Positions 1 to 7,173 of a DNA stretch of 64,000 bases are shown piece by piece. The DNA comes from HGM04593 sp045591315. GTDB lineage: Bacteria; Bacteroidota; Bacteroidia; Bacteroidales; Bacteroidaceae. Below the pieces are notes generated by a model. The model ran no database searches. It was not told the DNA's origin and saw only the letters and a program-made list of their open reading frames with translations. Both the position numbers and the translations under genes were made by a program. Within the stretch, counting starts at the first letter, position 1. Every line of letters starts with the position of its first letter. The stretch spans positions 1 to 64,000 of the forward strand of contig JAZNSN010000058.1 of assembly GCA_045591315.1 (NCBI GenBank), given 5' to 3'.

Positions 1-252
1 GAGACGATAGCTGATAAGGTGGTGGCGAGAATTAAGGAAGAGGATTCAAACAAGCCGAAGTATTATACACGCAAGGAATTGTGTGAGATATTGCATGTAA
101 CGAATCCTACTGTCATAGAAATGGTGAAGCGTGGAGAAATCCGCGAAAAGAAAATAGGTGGTCGTATCCTCTATGATGCCGCCGAGATTGACGAGGCGGT
201 GAAAGAGAAAACTATTTTCCGTTACAAAAGGAGAAAGAATGATATTTTCTAA
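1..252 (+). CDS. Helix-turn-helix DNA-binding protein, excisionase-like, 5' truncated by window
   Basis: The reading frame is open from base 1 with no stop before it, so the gene probably begins upstream of the window; GTG codons at 19 and 22 are internal candidates. The visible part holds a winged helix-turn-helix of the HTH_17/excisionase type: YYTRKELCEILHVTNPTV followed by a wing around KKIGGRILYDAAEIDEAV. Such small proteins in Bacteroidales usually come from integrative elements, phages or conjugative transposons, where they act as excisionase or element regulator. The gene points toward tRNA-Phe and ends about 210 bases from its 3' end, which fits the edge of an integrated element. Function as excisionase is an inference. 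Confidence 0.6.
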   Translation, partial: ETIADKVVARIKEEDSNKPKYYTRKELCEILHVTNPTVIEMVKRGEIREKKIGGRILYDAAEIDEAVKEKTIFRYKRRKNDIF

Positions 253-295
253 TGCTTGCTGTTTCAAATTGTATGAGTGCCTGTTTACCGTTAGT

Positions 296-396
296 GTGGT
301 AGATAGGTATTTTTCTTTCCCTTATTTTGAAAATTGTGGTGATAACTTTATTTAGCGTGGTGACAAGAAAATAAATGTGGTGACAATGTGGTGACA
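296..396 (+). repeat. Phased direct repeats GTGGTGACA (iteron-like)
   Basis: Four direct copies of GTGGTGA(C/T)A start at 336, 357, 377 and 388, with a partial copy (GTGGTAGAT) at 296. Start-to-start distances are 40, 21, 20 and 11 bases, close to whole helical turns, so the copies would lie on one face of the DNA. They sit in a gene-free stretch between the HTH gene and tRNA-Phe. The likely reading is a cooperative protein-binding array, such as arm-type or excisionase sites near an attachment site, but the binding protein is unknown. Confidence 0.5.
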
Positions 397-419
397 TTTC
401 GCTCAAAGGGATAAAAGAA

Positions 420-460
420 AAAATCGCTAACAGCTTGATTATTTAGCTATTAGCGATTTT
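420..460 (-). terminator. Terminator of tRNA-Phe
   Basis: An 11-bp perfect inverted repeat (AAAATCGCTAA / TTAGCGATTTT) with a second inner stem lies directly downstream of tRNA-Phe on the minus strand, and is followed by a run of T residues on that strand. It fits a Rho-independent terminator. Confidence 0.75.
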
Positions 461-465
461 CTTCG

Positions 466-538
466 TGGTGCCACCAGGAATCGAACCGGGGACACAAGGA
501 TTTTCAGTCCTTTGCTCTACCAACTGAGCTATGGCACC
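466..538 (-). tRNA. tRNA-Phe (GAA)
   Basis: The reverse complement folds as a cloverleaf: acceptor GGTGCCA/TGGCACC with discriminator A, D-arm GCTC...GAGC, anticodon arm AAGGA-CTGAAAA-TCCTT giving anticodon GAA, and T-loop TTCGATT. CCA is not encoded. The T-stem (CCCGG/CCTGG) has one central C-T mismatch. The 3' end faces the HTH gene and phased repeats, the usual side for an element integrated in a tRNA gene. Confidence 0.95.
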
Positions 539-553
539 GTGGTTTTGCGTGTG

Positions 554-585
554 CAAAGGTATGGCATTTTTTTATTCCGTGCAAA
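554..585 (-). promoter_or_regulatory. Bacteroidales promoter of tRNA-Phe
   Basis: On the minus strand a TTTG box (582-585) and TACCTTTG (554-561) are separated by 20 bases, an exact match to the Bacteroides sigma-ABfr consensus TTTG-N19-21-TAnnTTTG. Transcription would start about 8-10 bases before the tRNA. Confidence 0.8.
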
Positions 586-610
586 TTTTATGATAAAAAT
601 CTTCAAAAAT

Positions 611-641
611 TTTTCATTTATAGTTTTTTGCCTTATCTTTG
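611..641 (+). promoter_or_regulatory. Probable promoter of tRNA-Pro
   Basis: The -7 box TATCTTTG (634-641) matches TAnnTTTG exactly; the upstream box is TTTT (611-614) rather than TTTG with a 19-base spacer. The position, about 16 bases before the tRNA, fits. Confidence 0.6.
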
Positions 642-656
642 CACTATCAATAGTGA

Positions 657-729
657 CGGAATGTAGCGCAGTTGGTAGCGCACTACGTTCGGGACGTAGG
701 GGTCGGGCGTTCGAGTCGCCTCATTCCGA
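657..729 (+). tRNA. tRNA-Pro (CGG)
   Basis: Acceptor CGGAATG/CATTCCG with discriminator A, D-arm GCGC...GCGC, anticodon arm CTACG-TTCGGGA-CGTAG giving anticodon CGG, T-arm GGGCG-TTCGAGT-CGCCT. CCA is not encoded. The cloverleaf is complete. Confidence 0.95.
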
Positions 730-737
730 CACCTTGT

Positions 738-793
738 AAAAGGAAATGCGACAAACGGTGAAAATCGTTTGTCGCATTTCCTTTTTTTTTTTT
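738..793 (+). terminator. Strong intrinsic terminator after tRNA-Pro
   Basis: A perfect inverted repeat of about 19 bp with an 8-base loop (AAAGGAAATGCGACAAACG and its complement) is followed by a long T run. It ends the tRNA-Pro transcript and lies about 45 bases from the convergent end of the next gene. Confidence 0.9.
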
Positions 794-837
794 GTCGCTG
801 TAAGTGCTTGAAAACAAGCACGTTTGCTCGGAGTCTT

Positions 838-1869
838 CTATTGCTTGTCAAGTTCGTTGATTGCTGCTGTTATAGCCTGTTTGGCATAATGTCCTTCAGC
901 TAGCCGTCGGCTTATAATTTTTGTTCTCTCTTTCATCGCTTTGTATTCTTCGATGCTGAGCTTTTGCAACAAGGTATCAAGTTCGGCAAGGGAGTCGATG
1001 CATAGGCCAATCTGTTCGCGCTCGACAAACGATGCAAGGGCTGCTTTACGCCAAATTATTACAGGGATTTCGCAACGTATATAAAGCGATGTCTTGTGGG
1101 GGTTGTTGTATTGCAGATACTCACCAAAATCTCCAGTGCACCCGTCAATTGAAGCTCCGTCCCACACAAGGCCGAAATGGCCGTTGGCTGTAGCGATAAG
1201 CTGGTCTGACTGTACGAATCCCATATATCTGATATGCTCTATACCTTCTGCATTTTCGGCCTCGAATCCAGAACCGTAGAGATTAAGTTTGAAGTTGCCG
1301 AGGTGTTTGCCAAGATTGTAGATGAATGTATTCTTTCTTTTTGCAAGGGCTCCTGCATATATGACATTGAATGGCCTCTCAATTGATGGCTGTTCAGTAG
1401 CTTTAGTTTCTGATAGATAATCGAATATGCCTAAGGTAAGTATTTTGGCTTTGCAGTCGTGCAGTTCCAGCCATTTCTTCATCTTGTCGTTGTGTGCAAT
1501 TATGCAGTCGGCATTATTAAGTCGCTTTATCTCTTTCTCAATGGTCAGTTTCTTACGGCGGAAACTGCCCAGGTCGTGAATGATGACAATGACTCTGGCC
1601 CCACGAATGTGCGCAAGCTTGCATACTAGCGCAAAATATTTCTTCAACGGGTACTGCAGTACAAGGTTGTCTCCCTTGTGCAGGCAGAATGGTGACTTAA
1701 GCACACCTGCAAGTGTATATAAGAAAGCTATGATACTGTTGCGGTATGTAGTCTTTTTCAGACCTACGTTCTTGTAATGCATTTCTGACATTATAGCTTC
1801 TATATCGCTCTTTGCTTTGTTTCCGGCGCTAGTGATACCTTTATAGTTGCGGGACAGATAACAGTTCAT
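838..1869 (-). CDS. Glycosyltransferase, galactofuranosyltransferase-like (GT-B fold)
   Basis: The protein resembles the beta-1,6-galactofuranosyltransferase-like family of Bacteroidales that transfers sugars from nucleotide donors to surface glycans. Features seen are the N-terminal half with VIVIIHDLGSFRR, a mid-protein strand NVIYAGALAKRKN typical of the second Rossmann domain of GT-B enzymes, and a C-terminal region with IPVIIWRKAALASFV. I chose ATG at 1869 because the longer frame from 1917 starts on a poor leader. There is no signal peptide or membrane segment, so it is cytoplasmic or peripheral. It stands alone, divergent from the OPT transporter gene and convergent with tRNA-Pro. The donor and acceptor cannot be told from sequence. 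Confidence 0.75.
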   Translation of the reverse strand: MNCYLSRNYKGITSAGNKAKSDIEAIMSEMHYKNVGLKKTTYRNSIIAFLYTLAGVLKSPFCLHKGDNLVLQYPLKKYFALVCKLAHIRGARVIVIIHDLGSFRRKKLTIEKEIKRLNNADCIIAHNDKMKKWLELHDCKAKILTLGIFDYLSETKATEQPSIERPFNVIYAGALAKRKNTFIYNLGKHLGNFKLNLYGSGFEAENAEGIEHIRYMGFVQSDQLIATANGHFGLVWDGASIDGCTGDFGEYLQYNNPHKTSLYIRCEIPVIIWRKAALASFVEREQIGLCIDSLAELDTLLQKLSIEEYKAMKERTKIISRRLAEGHYAKQAITAAINELDKQ

Positions 1870-2100
1870 TCTAGTAAATCTTATATAATGATTAATTGTA
1901 TCGCAAACATAACACAAAATATTTGAAAATGAAGAATCGTGCTTTGTTTTTGTTATATACCGATGTCTTGTTGCCGTTTTGTATGTATAATGCTTTAATG
2001 TATCATGGTTTTGCTATTTTTTCATTACTTTTGCAAATAGCCGGTATCGGCATGCCGATTGGAAAATGTCAATCGTAAAAACGAATTTAATATTGTTATA

Positions 2101-4092
2101 ATGAAACACGAGAATGAAAATCAGACGGGATTGCCGGAAAATGCATTCCGTCCTCTTGAGAAGGGTGAAGAGTACCGCCCGTTGATGTCGCCAGACAAGC
2201 ACTATCCCGAAGTGAACTTCTGGTCTGTGACGTGGGGTATAGCCATGGCTGTCCTCTTTTCTGCGGCATCGGCTTATCTTGGTCTTAAGGTGGGTCAGGT
2301 CTTTGAGGCTGCCATTCCTATTGCAATCATTGCTGTGGGCGTGTCAAGTCTTGCCAAGCGCAAAGGGGCTCTTGGCGAGAACGTGATAATACAGTCTATC
2401 GGTGCGAGCTCCGGTGTGATAGTGGCTGGCGCAATCTTTACGCTTCCGGCACTTTATATCTTGCAGAGCAAGTATCCCGACATGACTGTCAACTTCATGC
2501 AGATGTTTCTCAGTTCATTGCTCGGCGGTATATTGGGAATACTGTTCCTCATTCCGTTCCGCAAGTATTTCGTGAAGGAGAAGCATGGCGAATATCCTTT
2601 TCCTGAGGCTACTGCAAGCACCCAGGTCCTTATCTCTGGTGAGAAGGGCGGAAGTCAGGCGAAGCCGTTGCTTGTTGCCGGTCTTATAGGTGGCTTGTAC
2701 GACTTTATAGTGGCAACTTTCGGCTGGTGGAACGAGAATGTGACAACACGCATCGTTGGCTGGGGCGAGTTGCTTGCCGACAAGGCAAAGCTTGTGCTCA
2801 AGATAAATGTTGGTGCCGCAGTGCTCGGTCTGGGATGTATCATCGGCCTTAAATACGCGATAATAATCTGTGCAGGTTCGTTGGCCGTATGGTTGCTTAT
2901 AATTCCTGGCATGGGGCTTCTTTTCGGTGACGAGGTGTTGAATGCCTGGAATCCGGCTATCAATGTGGCAGTCGGTGAGATGTCGCCCGAAATGATATTC
3001 AAGGAGTATGCGAAGAGCATCGGTATCGGCGGCATTGCCATGGCGGGCGTGATAGGCATCTTCAAGTCATGGGGCATAATAAAGAGTGCCGTAGGGCTTG
3101 CATCGCGTGAGATTGGCGGCAAAAAGAGCGGTGAGCTTGTCGAGCGTACCCAGAAGGACCTTTCAATGAAAGTGGTTCTTTTCGGCTCGGTATTCACACT
3201 GCTCATGGTTCTTGCATTCTTTGTATTCGATGTAATGAATGGAAATATTCTGCATAGTGTCGTGGCAGTGTTGCTTGTAGCTGTAATATCCTTCCTTTTC
3301 ACGACAGTTGCAGCCAATGCCATTGCCATAGTAGGCTCTAACCCTGTATCGGGTATGACGCTTATGACGCTTATCCTGGCATCTGTAATAATGGTGGCTG
3401 TAGGCCTTAAGGGCTCTTCGGGTATGGTTGCTGCACTCATTATGGGCGGTGTGGTATGTACTGCATTGTCAATGGCCGGCGGTTTCATTACTGACCTCAA
3501 GATAGGATATTGGCTCGGAAGCACTCCTGCAAAGCAGCAGACATGGAAGTTCTTGGGAACACTTGTCTCTGCTGCTACAGTGGCAGGAGTTATAATAATC
3601 CTCAACAAGACATACGGTTTTACAAGCGGTGAGCTTGCTGCGCCTCAGGCCAACGCAATGGCAGCAGTCATCGACCCGTTGATGAACGGCGTAGGCGCAC
3701 CTTGGCTTCTATACGGTATCGGTGCAGTTCTGGCATTGGTGCTGACATTCTTCAAAATACCGGCATTGGCATTTGCCTTGGGTATGTTCATTCCTCTTGA
3801 ATTGAACCTTCCTCTATTGGTGGGCGGTCTCATAAACTGGTACGTGACAACGCGCAGCCAGGATGCTGCTTTGAACAGCGAGCGCGGTGAGAAATGTACA
3901 TTGCTTGCATCGGGCTTCATTGCCGGAGGTGCGCTCATGGGTGTTGTAAGCGCTGCAATGCGCTTCGGCGGTATAAATATGGTCAACGAGGAGTGGCTTG
4001 GCAATCCGTTGAGCGAGGCTGTTGCCATCGTTGCCTATCTGCTGCTGATTGCATATCTTGTAAAGGCGAGCATGAAGGTCGGGAAAAGATGA
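2101..4092 (+). CDS. OPT-family oligopeptide transporter
   Basis: This is a polytopic inner-membrane protein of 663 residues with roughly 14-16 hydrophobic segments. Family signatures of the bacterial OPT group are visible: ALGENVIIQSIGASSG in the first third and KHGEYPFPEATA shortly after. OPT proteins import peptides or peptide-like metal chelates driven by the proton gradient; the substrate here is unknown. I chose ATG at 2101 rather than TTG at 2059, since the extra 14 residues are not hydrophobic or conserved-looking. A TACTTTTG -7 box at 2026-2033 could be part of its promoter, but no good TTTG box lies at the right distance. It is a single-gene unit closed by a bidirectional terminator. 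Confidence 0.9.
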   Translation: MKHENENQTGLPENAFRPLEKGEEYRPLMSPDKHYPEVNFWSVTWGIAMAVLFSAASAYLGLKVGQVFEAAIPIAIIAVGVSSLAKRKGALGENVIIQSIGASSGVIVAGAIFTLPALYILQSKYPDMTVNFMQMFLSSLLGGILGILFLIPFRKYFVKEKHGEYPFPEATASTQVLISGEKGGSQAKPLLVAGLIGGLYDFIVATFGWWNENVTTRIVGWGELLADKAKLVLKINVGAAVLGLGCIIGLKYAIIICAGSLAVWLLIIPGMGLLFGDEVLNAWNPAINVAVGEMSPEMIFKEYAKSIGIGGIAMAGVIGIFKSWGIIKSAVGLASREIGGKKSGELVERTQKDLSMKVVLFGSVFTLLMVLAFFVFDVMNGNILHSVVAVLLVAVISFLFTTVAANAIAIVGSNPVSGMTLMTLILASVIMVAVGLKGSSGMVAALIMGGVVCTALSMAGGFITDLKIGYWLGSTPAKQQTWKFLGTLVSAATVAGVIIILNKTYGFTSGELAAPQANAMAAVIDPLMNGVGAPWLLYGIGAVLALVLTFFKIPALAFALGMFIPLELNLPLLVGGLINWYVTTRSQDAALNSERGEKCTLLASGFIAGGALMGVVSAAMRFGGINMVNEEWLGNPLSEAVAIVAYLLLIAYLVKASMKVGKR

Positions 4093-4103
4093 CAATACGG
4101 TAT

Positions 4104-4144
4104 AACAATAAATGGGCTGTCCGATAGACAGCCCATTTATTGTT
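4104..4144. terminator. Bidirectional terminator between OPT and MBL genes
   Basis: A perfect stem of at least 16 bp (4106-4121 with 4127-4142, 5-base loop) built around AAATGGGCTGTC is flanked by A-rich and T-rich tracts, so it can end both the rightward OPT transcript and the leftward MBL/rsmG transcript. Confidence 0.9.
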
Positions 4145-4148
4145 AATA

Positions 4149-4787
4149 TTACTTGAAGAACATGTTGTATTCCTTCTCGAAGCCGATGGTTGTCTTCTCC
4201 TCATGGCCGGGATAAACAATCGTGTCATCGGGTAGGATAAAGAGTCTTTCCCTTATGGCTGTAAGCAACTGGTTATGGTTGCTGTCGGGGAAGTCGGTGC
4301 GTCCGATGCTCTGATGGAACAGTGCGTCACCGGTGAAAATTACTTTCTGTTCCGGTATATGATATGCCAGACTGCCCGGCGAATGTCCCGGCACAGCAAT
4401 GGCTATGACACGCTGATTGCCGAACAGAATCTCGTCGCCGTCTTTCAGCACGCGCCCAAGCGCCGGAACCTCCTCTTCGTATGTTATGCCGAAACGTGCA
4501 ACGCGCTCCTTTATATTTGCGGCCCATTGCCAGTCGGCATCGCTTGCCTCAGCCTTGACACCGAATCTCTCCTCAACAAATGCATTGCCGAATATGTGGT
4601 CAAAGTGCATATGGGTGTTCAGATAGTGCTTTACCGTCAGTCCGTTGCTCTGTACGAAACGGTATATCTTCTCACGCTCTTCGGGGAACCAGGCACCGCA
4701 GTCTATCAGCAGAGCCTCGTCTGTCTCGTCCCACAAAAGATAGCAGTTTACCTGAATGGGGTTGACGATGAATGTTCTGATTTCCAT
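4149..4787 (-). CDS. MBL-fold metallo-hydrolase (glyoxalase II-like)
   Basis: The 212-residue protein has the metallo-beta-lactamase fold signature HMHFDH at residues 59-64, followed by the later metal ligands PGHSPGS, TGDALF and a terminal YPGHE. This set matches the small hydroxyacylglutathione-hydrolase-like (GloB-type) subfamily, which binds two metal ions and hydrolyses thioesters, though the real substrate in Bacteroidota is not known. No signal peptide is present, so it is cytoplasmic. It is the last gene of a three-gene leftward operon (DUF3298 lipoprotein, rsmG, this gene), 6 bases after rsmG. Confidence 0.85.
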   Translation of the reverse strand: MEIRTFIVNPIQVNCYLLWDETDEALLIDCGAWFPEEREKIYRFVQSNGLTVKHYLNTHMHFDHIFGNAFVEERFGVKAEASDADWQWAANIKERVARFGITYEEEVPALGRVLKDGDEILFGNQRVIAIAVPGHSPGSLAYHIPEQKVIFTGDALFHQSIGRTDFPDSNHNQLLTAIRERLFILPDDTIVYPGHEEKTTIGFEKEYNMFFK

Positions 4788-4793
4788 ATTCGA

Positions 4794-5414
4794 TTATATC
4801 TGAACGTAAACAACTTTCTTGTCCTTGAAATACTCTTCGTCGAACCAATTGCTTATATCTGTAATCTCGCGACTGCTTCTGAACTGTTGTGTCTCGGCTG
4901 TAATGTCTCCGCCTTTTAGGCATATAATGCCGTTCGGCAATACATTCTCCTGTTTTGTGGAGATGTTCTTTCGGCAAATTCTGACAAGGTCGGGAAGCTG
5001 CATTACGGCACGGCTCACGACAAAACTGTATTTCTCCTTTATCTCCTCGGCACGGCTATGGCTTGTGCGTACATTCTCCAATCCGATAGCCTTGGCAATC
5101 TCGCCGGCTACACGCACCTTCTTGCCGATGCTGTCAACAAGATGAAACTGTACATCGGGGAACATTATAGCAAGCGGAATGCCGGGAAAGCCTCCTCCAC
5201 ATCCCATGTCCATGATTGTCGTTCCAGGCTTGAAAGTGATATACTTCGCTATAGCAAGAGAATGCAGCACATGGTGAAGGTAAAGATTTCCGATATCCTT
5301 GCGTGAAATAACGTTTATCTTGCTGTTCCAGTCGGAATAGAGATCATAAAGTGCTTCAAACTGCTCTTTCTGCCTGTCGCTTATTCCTGGGAAATACTTT
5401 AATATCCTGTCCAT
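4794..5414 (-). CDS. rsmG: 16S rRNA (guanine527-N7)-methyltransferase RsmG
   Basis: RsmG uses S-adenosylmethionine to methylate G527 in the 530 loop of 16S rRNA. The SAM-binding motif MDMGCGGGFPGIPLA lies around residues 68-82, followed by the acidic strand end HLVDS and the conserved VVSRAV segment that binds rRNA. The length (206 residues) is normal. The start is ATG at 5414, which overlaps the upstream TGA as TGATG, suggesting translational coupling to the lipoprotein gene; GTG at 5417 is the other choice. In other bacteria loss of this gene gives low-level streptomycin resistance. Confidence 0.95.
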   Translation of the reverse strand: MDRILKYFPGISDRQKEQFEALYDLYSDWNSKINVISRKDIGNLYLHHVLHSLAIAKYITFKPGTTIMDMGCGGGFPGIPLAIMFPDVQFHLVDSIGKKVRVAGEIAKAIGLENVRTSHSRAEEIKEKYSFVVSRAVMQLPDLVRICRKNISTKQENVLPNGIICLKGGDITAETQQFRSSREITDISNWFDEEYFKDKKVVYVQI

Positions 5415-6217
5415 CACTTGAGTATGTCTTTCAGTCTTTTATAATCAATATCTAGCATTATCTCTCCTGCTGCATAAGGAGCAATGTCATATCTGTTGTA
5501 TATGAATGTTATCTTCTCCTTGCCCAGTATGAAATTGTTCGATATGTAGAAATCGTTTATAAGGTATCCGCGTACGACAACCTCTGTTACGGGCTCGACT
5601 TTGAAGTGGTTCGCAAGTTCCACTACAAGTTCCTGTGTAATGCGTGTTTCGTAGTTCTCCTTGAATATGTCCTGCAATACGATTTCCTTGCCTGTGGATG
5701 TGTCGAAGTTAAGGGCTGTATAATAGCTGTTCGGGTGTGCTCCCCCTGTATATACCTCGTTGAATATAACATAGTTCAGTATCCCTTTGTAACCGTTCTC
5801 TACCTCGCAACTCATGTTGTGGTAGTTGTTGAACCAAGGAGCATCACTGCGGCTGTTTATGTAGTCCGATTTCATCTCCATATACTCATTCTTGCAGTCG
5901 GATATGAAGTCATTGCATGCAGCCTTCAGATCGCTGCTGTCGCTCTCGAACAGTGTGTAGGCTATAGCCTGGTTGATATTGTCTGTAGCTTCTTTCCCTT
6001 TCGCCTTTATTGTAGAAAGGGATATGTCAATGGTGAGAGCCGGTGATTCCGCTCCGTTTTCATCAAGCTTTATAATCTCATGAATCTCCAGAGGTGTGAT
6101 CTCAATGCCGTTCTCGGTAACGGTCTCCTCATTCGGAACCGTCTTCTTGTCTGCATTGCAGCAAGCAAAAAAACTGATTAAGACTAAAGAATATATAAAC
6201 GCTGCATACTTTTTCAT
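5414..6217 (-). CDS. DUF3298/RsiV-like lipoprotein
   Basis: The protein begins with a lipoprotein signal ending SFFACC, with Cys19 as the likely lipidated residue. The rest matches the DUF4163 plus DUF3298 arrangement seen in RsiV-like and PdaC-like proteins: an N-terminal beta-rich part with the conserved NEVYTGGAHPN stretch, then a C-terminal part with the segment ITFIYNRYDIAPYAAG. Family members bind cell-wall ligands such as lysozyme in Gram-positives; in Bacteroidota the role is unknown. It heads the operon with rsmG and the MBL hydrolase. Confidence 0.8.
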   Translation of the reverse strand: MKKYAAFIYSLVLISFFACCNADKKTVPNEETVTENGIEITPLEIHEIIKLDENGAESPALTIDISLSTIKAKGKEATDNINQAIAYTLFESDSSDLKAACNDFISDCKNEYMEMKSDYINSRSDAPWFNNYHNMSCEVENGYKGILNYVIFNEVYTGGAHPNSYYTALNFDTSTGKEIVLQDIFKENYETRITQELVVELANHFKVEPVTEVVVRGYLINDFYISNNFILGKEKITFIYNRYDIAPYAAGEIMLDIDYKRLKDILK

Positions 6218-6248
6218 CTCTGTTTTGTTTAAAAGTTAACCGGATAAC

Positions 6249-6280
6249 CAAAGGTAGTGCATTTGTCAATAAAGAGCAAG
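6249..6280 (-). promoter_or_regulatory. Promoter of lipoprotein-rsmG-MBL operon
   Basis: On the minus strand TACCTTTG (6249-6256) lies 20 bases after CTTG (6277-6280, one mismatch to TTTG). The predicted start is about 25 bases before the lipoprotein ATG. Confidence 0.65.
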
Positions 6281-6398
6281 AAAGAGAAGCTGTTTTTGAT
6301 GCAGACAGAGAAACTGCCCCAAAGAGCACCTCCCTAAAGCTTTGACGACGATGCTTTTGGAAGAAATCCGTTTTGTCATACATTAAATTTGTTGTATT

Positions 6399-6611
6399 AT
6401 GAAAATGTGTCATTTGTTTGCCTTTGCAGGAGGTGTGTTGGCCGGTGGAGCCATTGCTCTTATGTTTGCCCCCAAAAAGGGAGAGGAGCTGAGGAGAGAT
6501 ATCAAGAACAAACTGTACGACATGAAAAGGGAAATTGACGAGACTCTTGTGAGGTGCAAGGACGGTCACTGTCGTGCTGAAGAGAAGGTCGATATAACAA
6601 TCAAGGAGTAG
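6399..6611 (+). CDS. YtxH domain-containing protein
   Basis: The 70-residue protein has one N-terminal glycine/alanine-rich membrane segment (residues about 6-25) followed by the YtxH signature FAPKKGEELR and a charged, helical tail. YtxH proteins are small membrane-anchored stress-associated proteins of unknown biochemical role. The next gene, a holin-X-like protein, starts 4 bases later and a third small gene overlaps that one, so the three form one operon. Confidence 0.85.
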   Translation: MKMCHLFAFAGGVLAGGAIALMFAPKKGEELRRDIKNKLYDMKREIDETLVRCKDGHCRAEEKVDITIKE

Positions 6612-6614
6612 TAT

Positions 6615-6974
6615 ATGGGTATAGGAGAGGATTTTGAGAATCTCTCAAAGGATGCACAAGAGTATGTGAAAAGGAGTATTGAAAGTTACAGGCTGCAGCT
6701 TGTGGAAAGCATTTCGTTGCTTTTCGGTGATATGGTGTGCGGTTTCGTGGTTTTCATGCTCCTCTTTATTGCATTGCTCTTTTTCCTTGTGGCCTTGGTG
6801 TTCATGCTTACACCTTTCATTGGGCTTCCGGCATCGTTGTTCACTGCTTTCTTCTTTCTTGCATCATTGGCCTTGCTGGTGTATGCAATGCGTGTGCCAT
6901 TGTTTGTCAATGGCATGGTGAAGCGGTTTATGGCAATGTTCTACAGAAGAGTTGAAGAAGATGAAGAGATATAG
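6615..6974 (+). CDS. Phage holin-X family membrane protein
   Basis: The 119-residue protein has an amphipathic N-terminal helix and two strong membrane segments (about residues 40-62 and 68-92) ending in a charged tail with a run of acidic residues. This is the layout of the Actino_Holin-X family (PF07332), which despite its name is common in bacterial chromosomes beside YtxH genes and need not be a lysis protein. It lies between the YtxH gene (4-base gap) and a small gene that overlaps its end. Confidence 0.75.
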   Translation: MGIGEDFENLSKDAQEYVKRSIESYRLQLVESISLLFGDMVCGFVVFMLLFIALLFFLVALVFMLTPFIGLPASLFTAFFFLASLALLVYAMRVPLFVNGMVKRFMAMFYRRVEEDEEI

Positions 6975-7173
6975 CAATATAACTACACTGAAAGCGTTGA
7001 GGCTGGCACGCAAGGAGAATGACAAGGCCTGTAAAGATGCATATAAAAGAGCTTTGGCAAGGGGGGCGGCACTTGCCGACAGTCTCTCGCCAAAGCGTAT
7101 TCTGAATGAAATGACAGGCTTCATATCGCCGTTGATGAAGATATGCAGCCTCTTCAGGAACTGTTTCCTATAA
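6961..7173 (+). CDS. Small hypothetical protein of the YtxH/holin operon
   Basis: The 70-residue basic protein starts with ATG at 6961, overlapping the holin-like gene by 14 bases; the frame from 6952 would need TTG. It has a positively charged N-terminal half rich in Lys, Arg and Ala and a more hydrophobic C-terminus (FISPLMKICSLF). I do not recognise a domain. Its position suggests a role with YtxH and the holin-like protein at the membrane. Its stop overlaps the convergent aldehyde dehydrogenase gene by 6 bases. Confidence 0.55.
   Translation: MKRYSNITTLKALRLARKENDKACKDAYKRALARGAALADSLSPKRILNEMTGFISPLMKICSLFRNCFL

Noticed and set aside
212..406. A 64-residue leftward frame over the phased repeats
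   Set aside because: Its His/Val-Thr runs come from the GTGGTGACA repeats read backwards; no start signal or family.
2655..3608. A 317-residue open frame antisense to the OPT transporter
   Set aside because: It lies wholly inside a well-supported membrane protein gene and its composition is the mirror image of hydrophobic codons; no family features.
6384..6391. TAAATTTG as promoter of the YtxH operon
   Set aside because: It would start transcription at the ATG itself and the nearest TTTG box is 24 bases away; not convincing.
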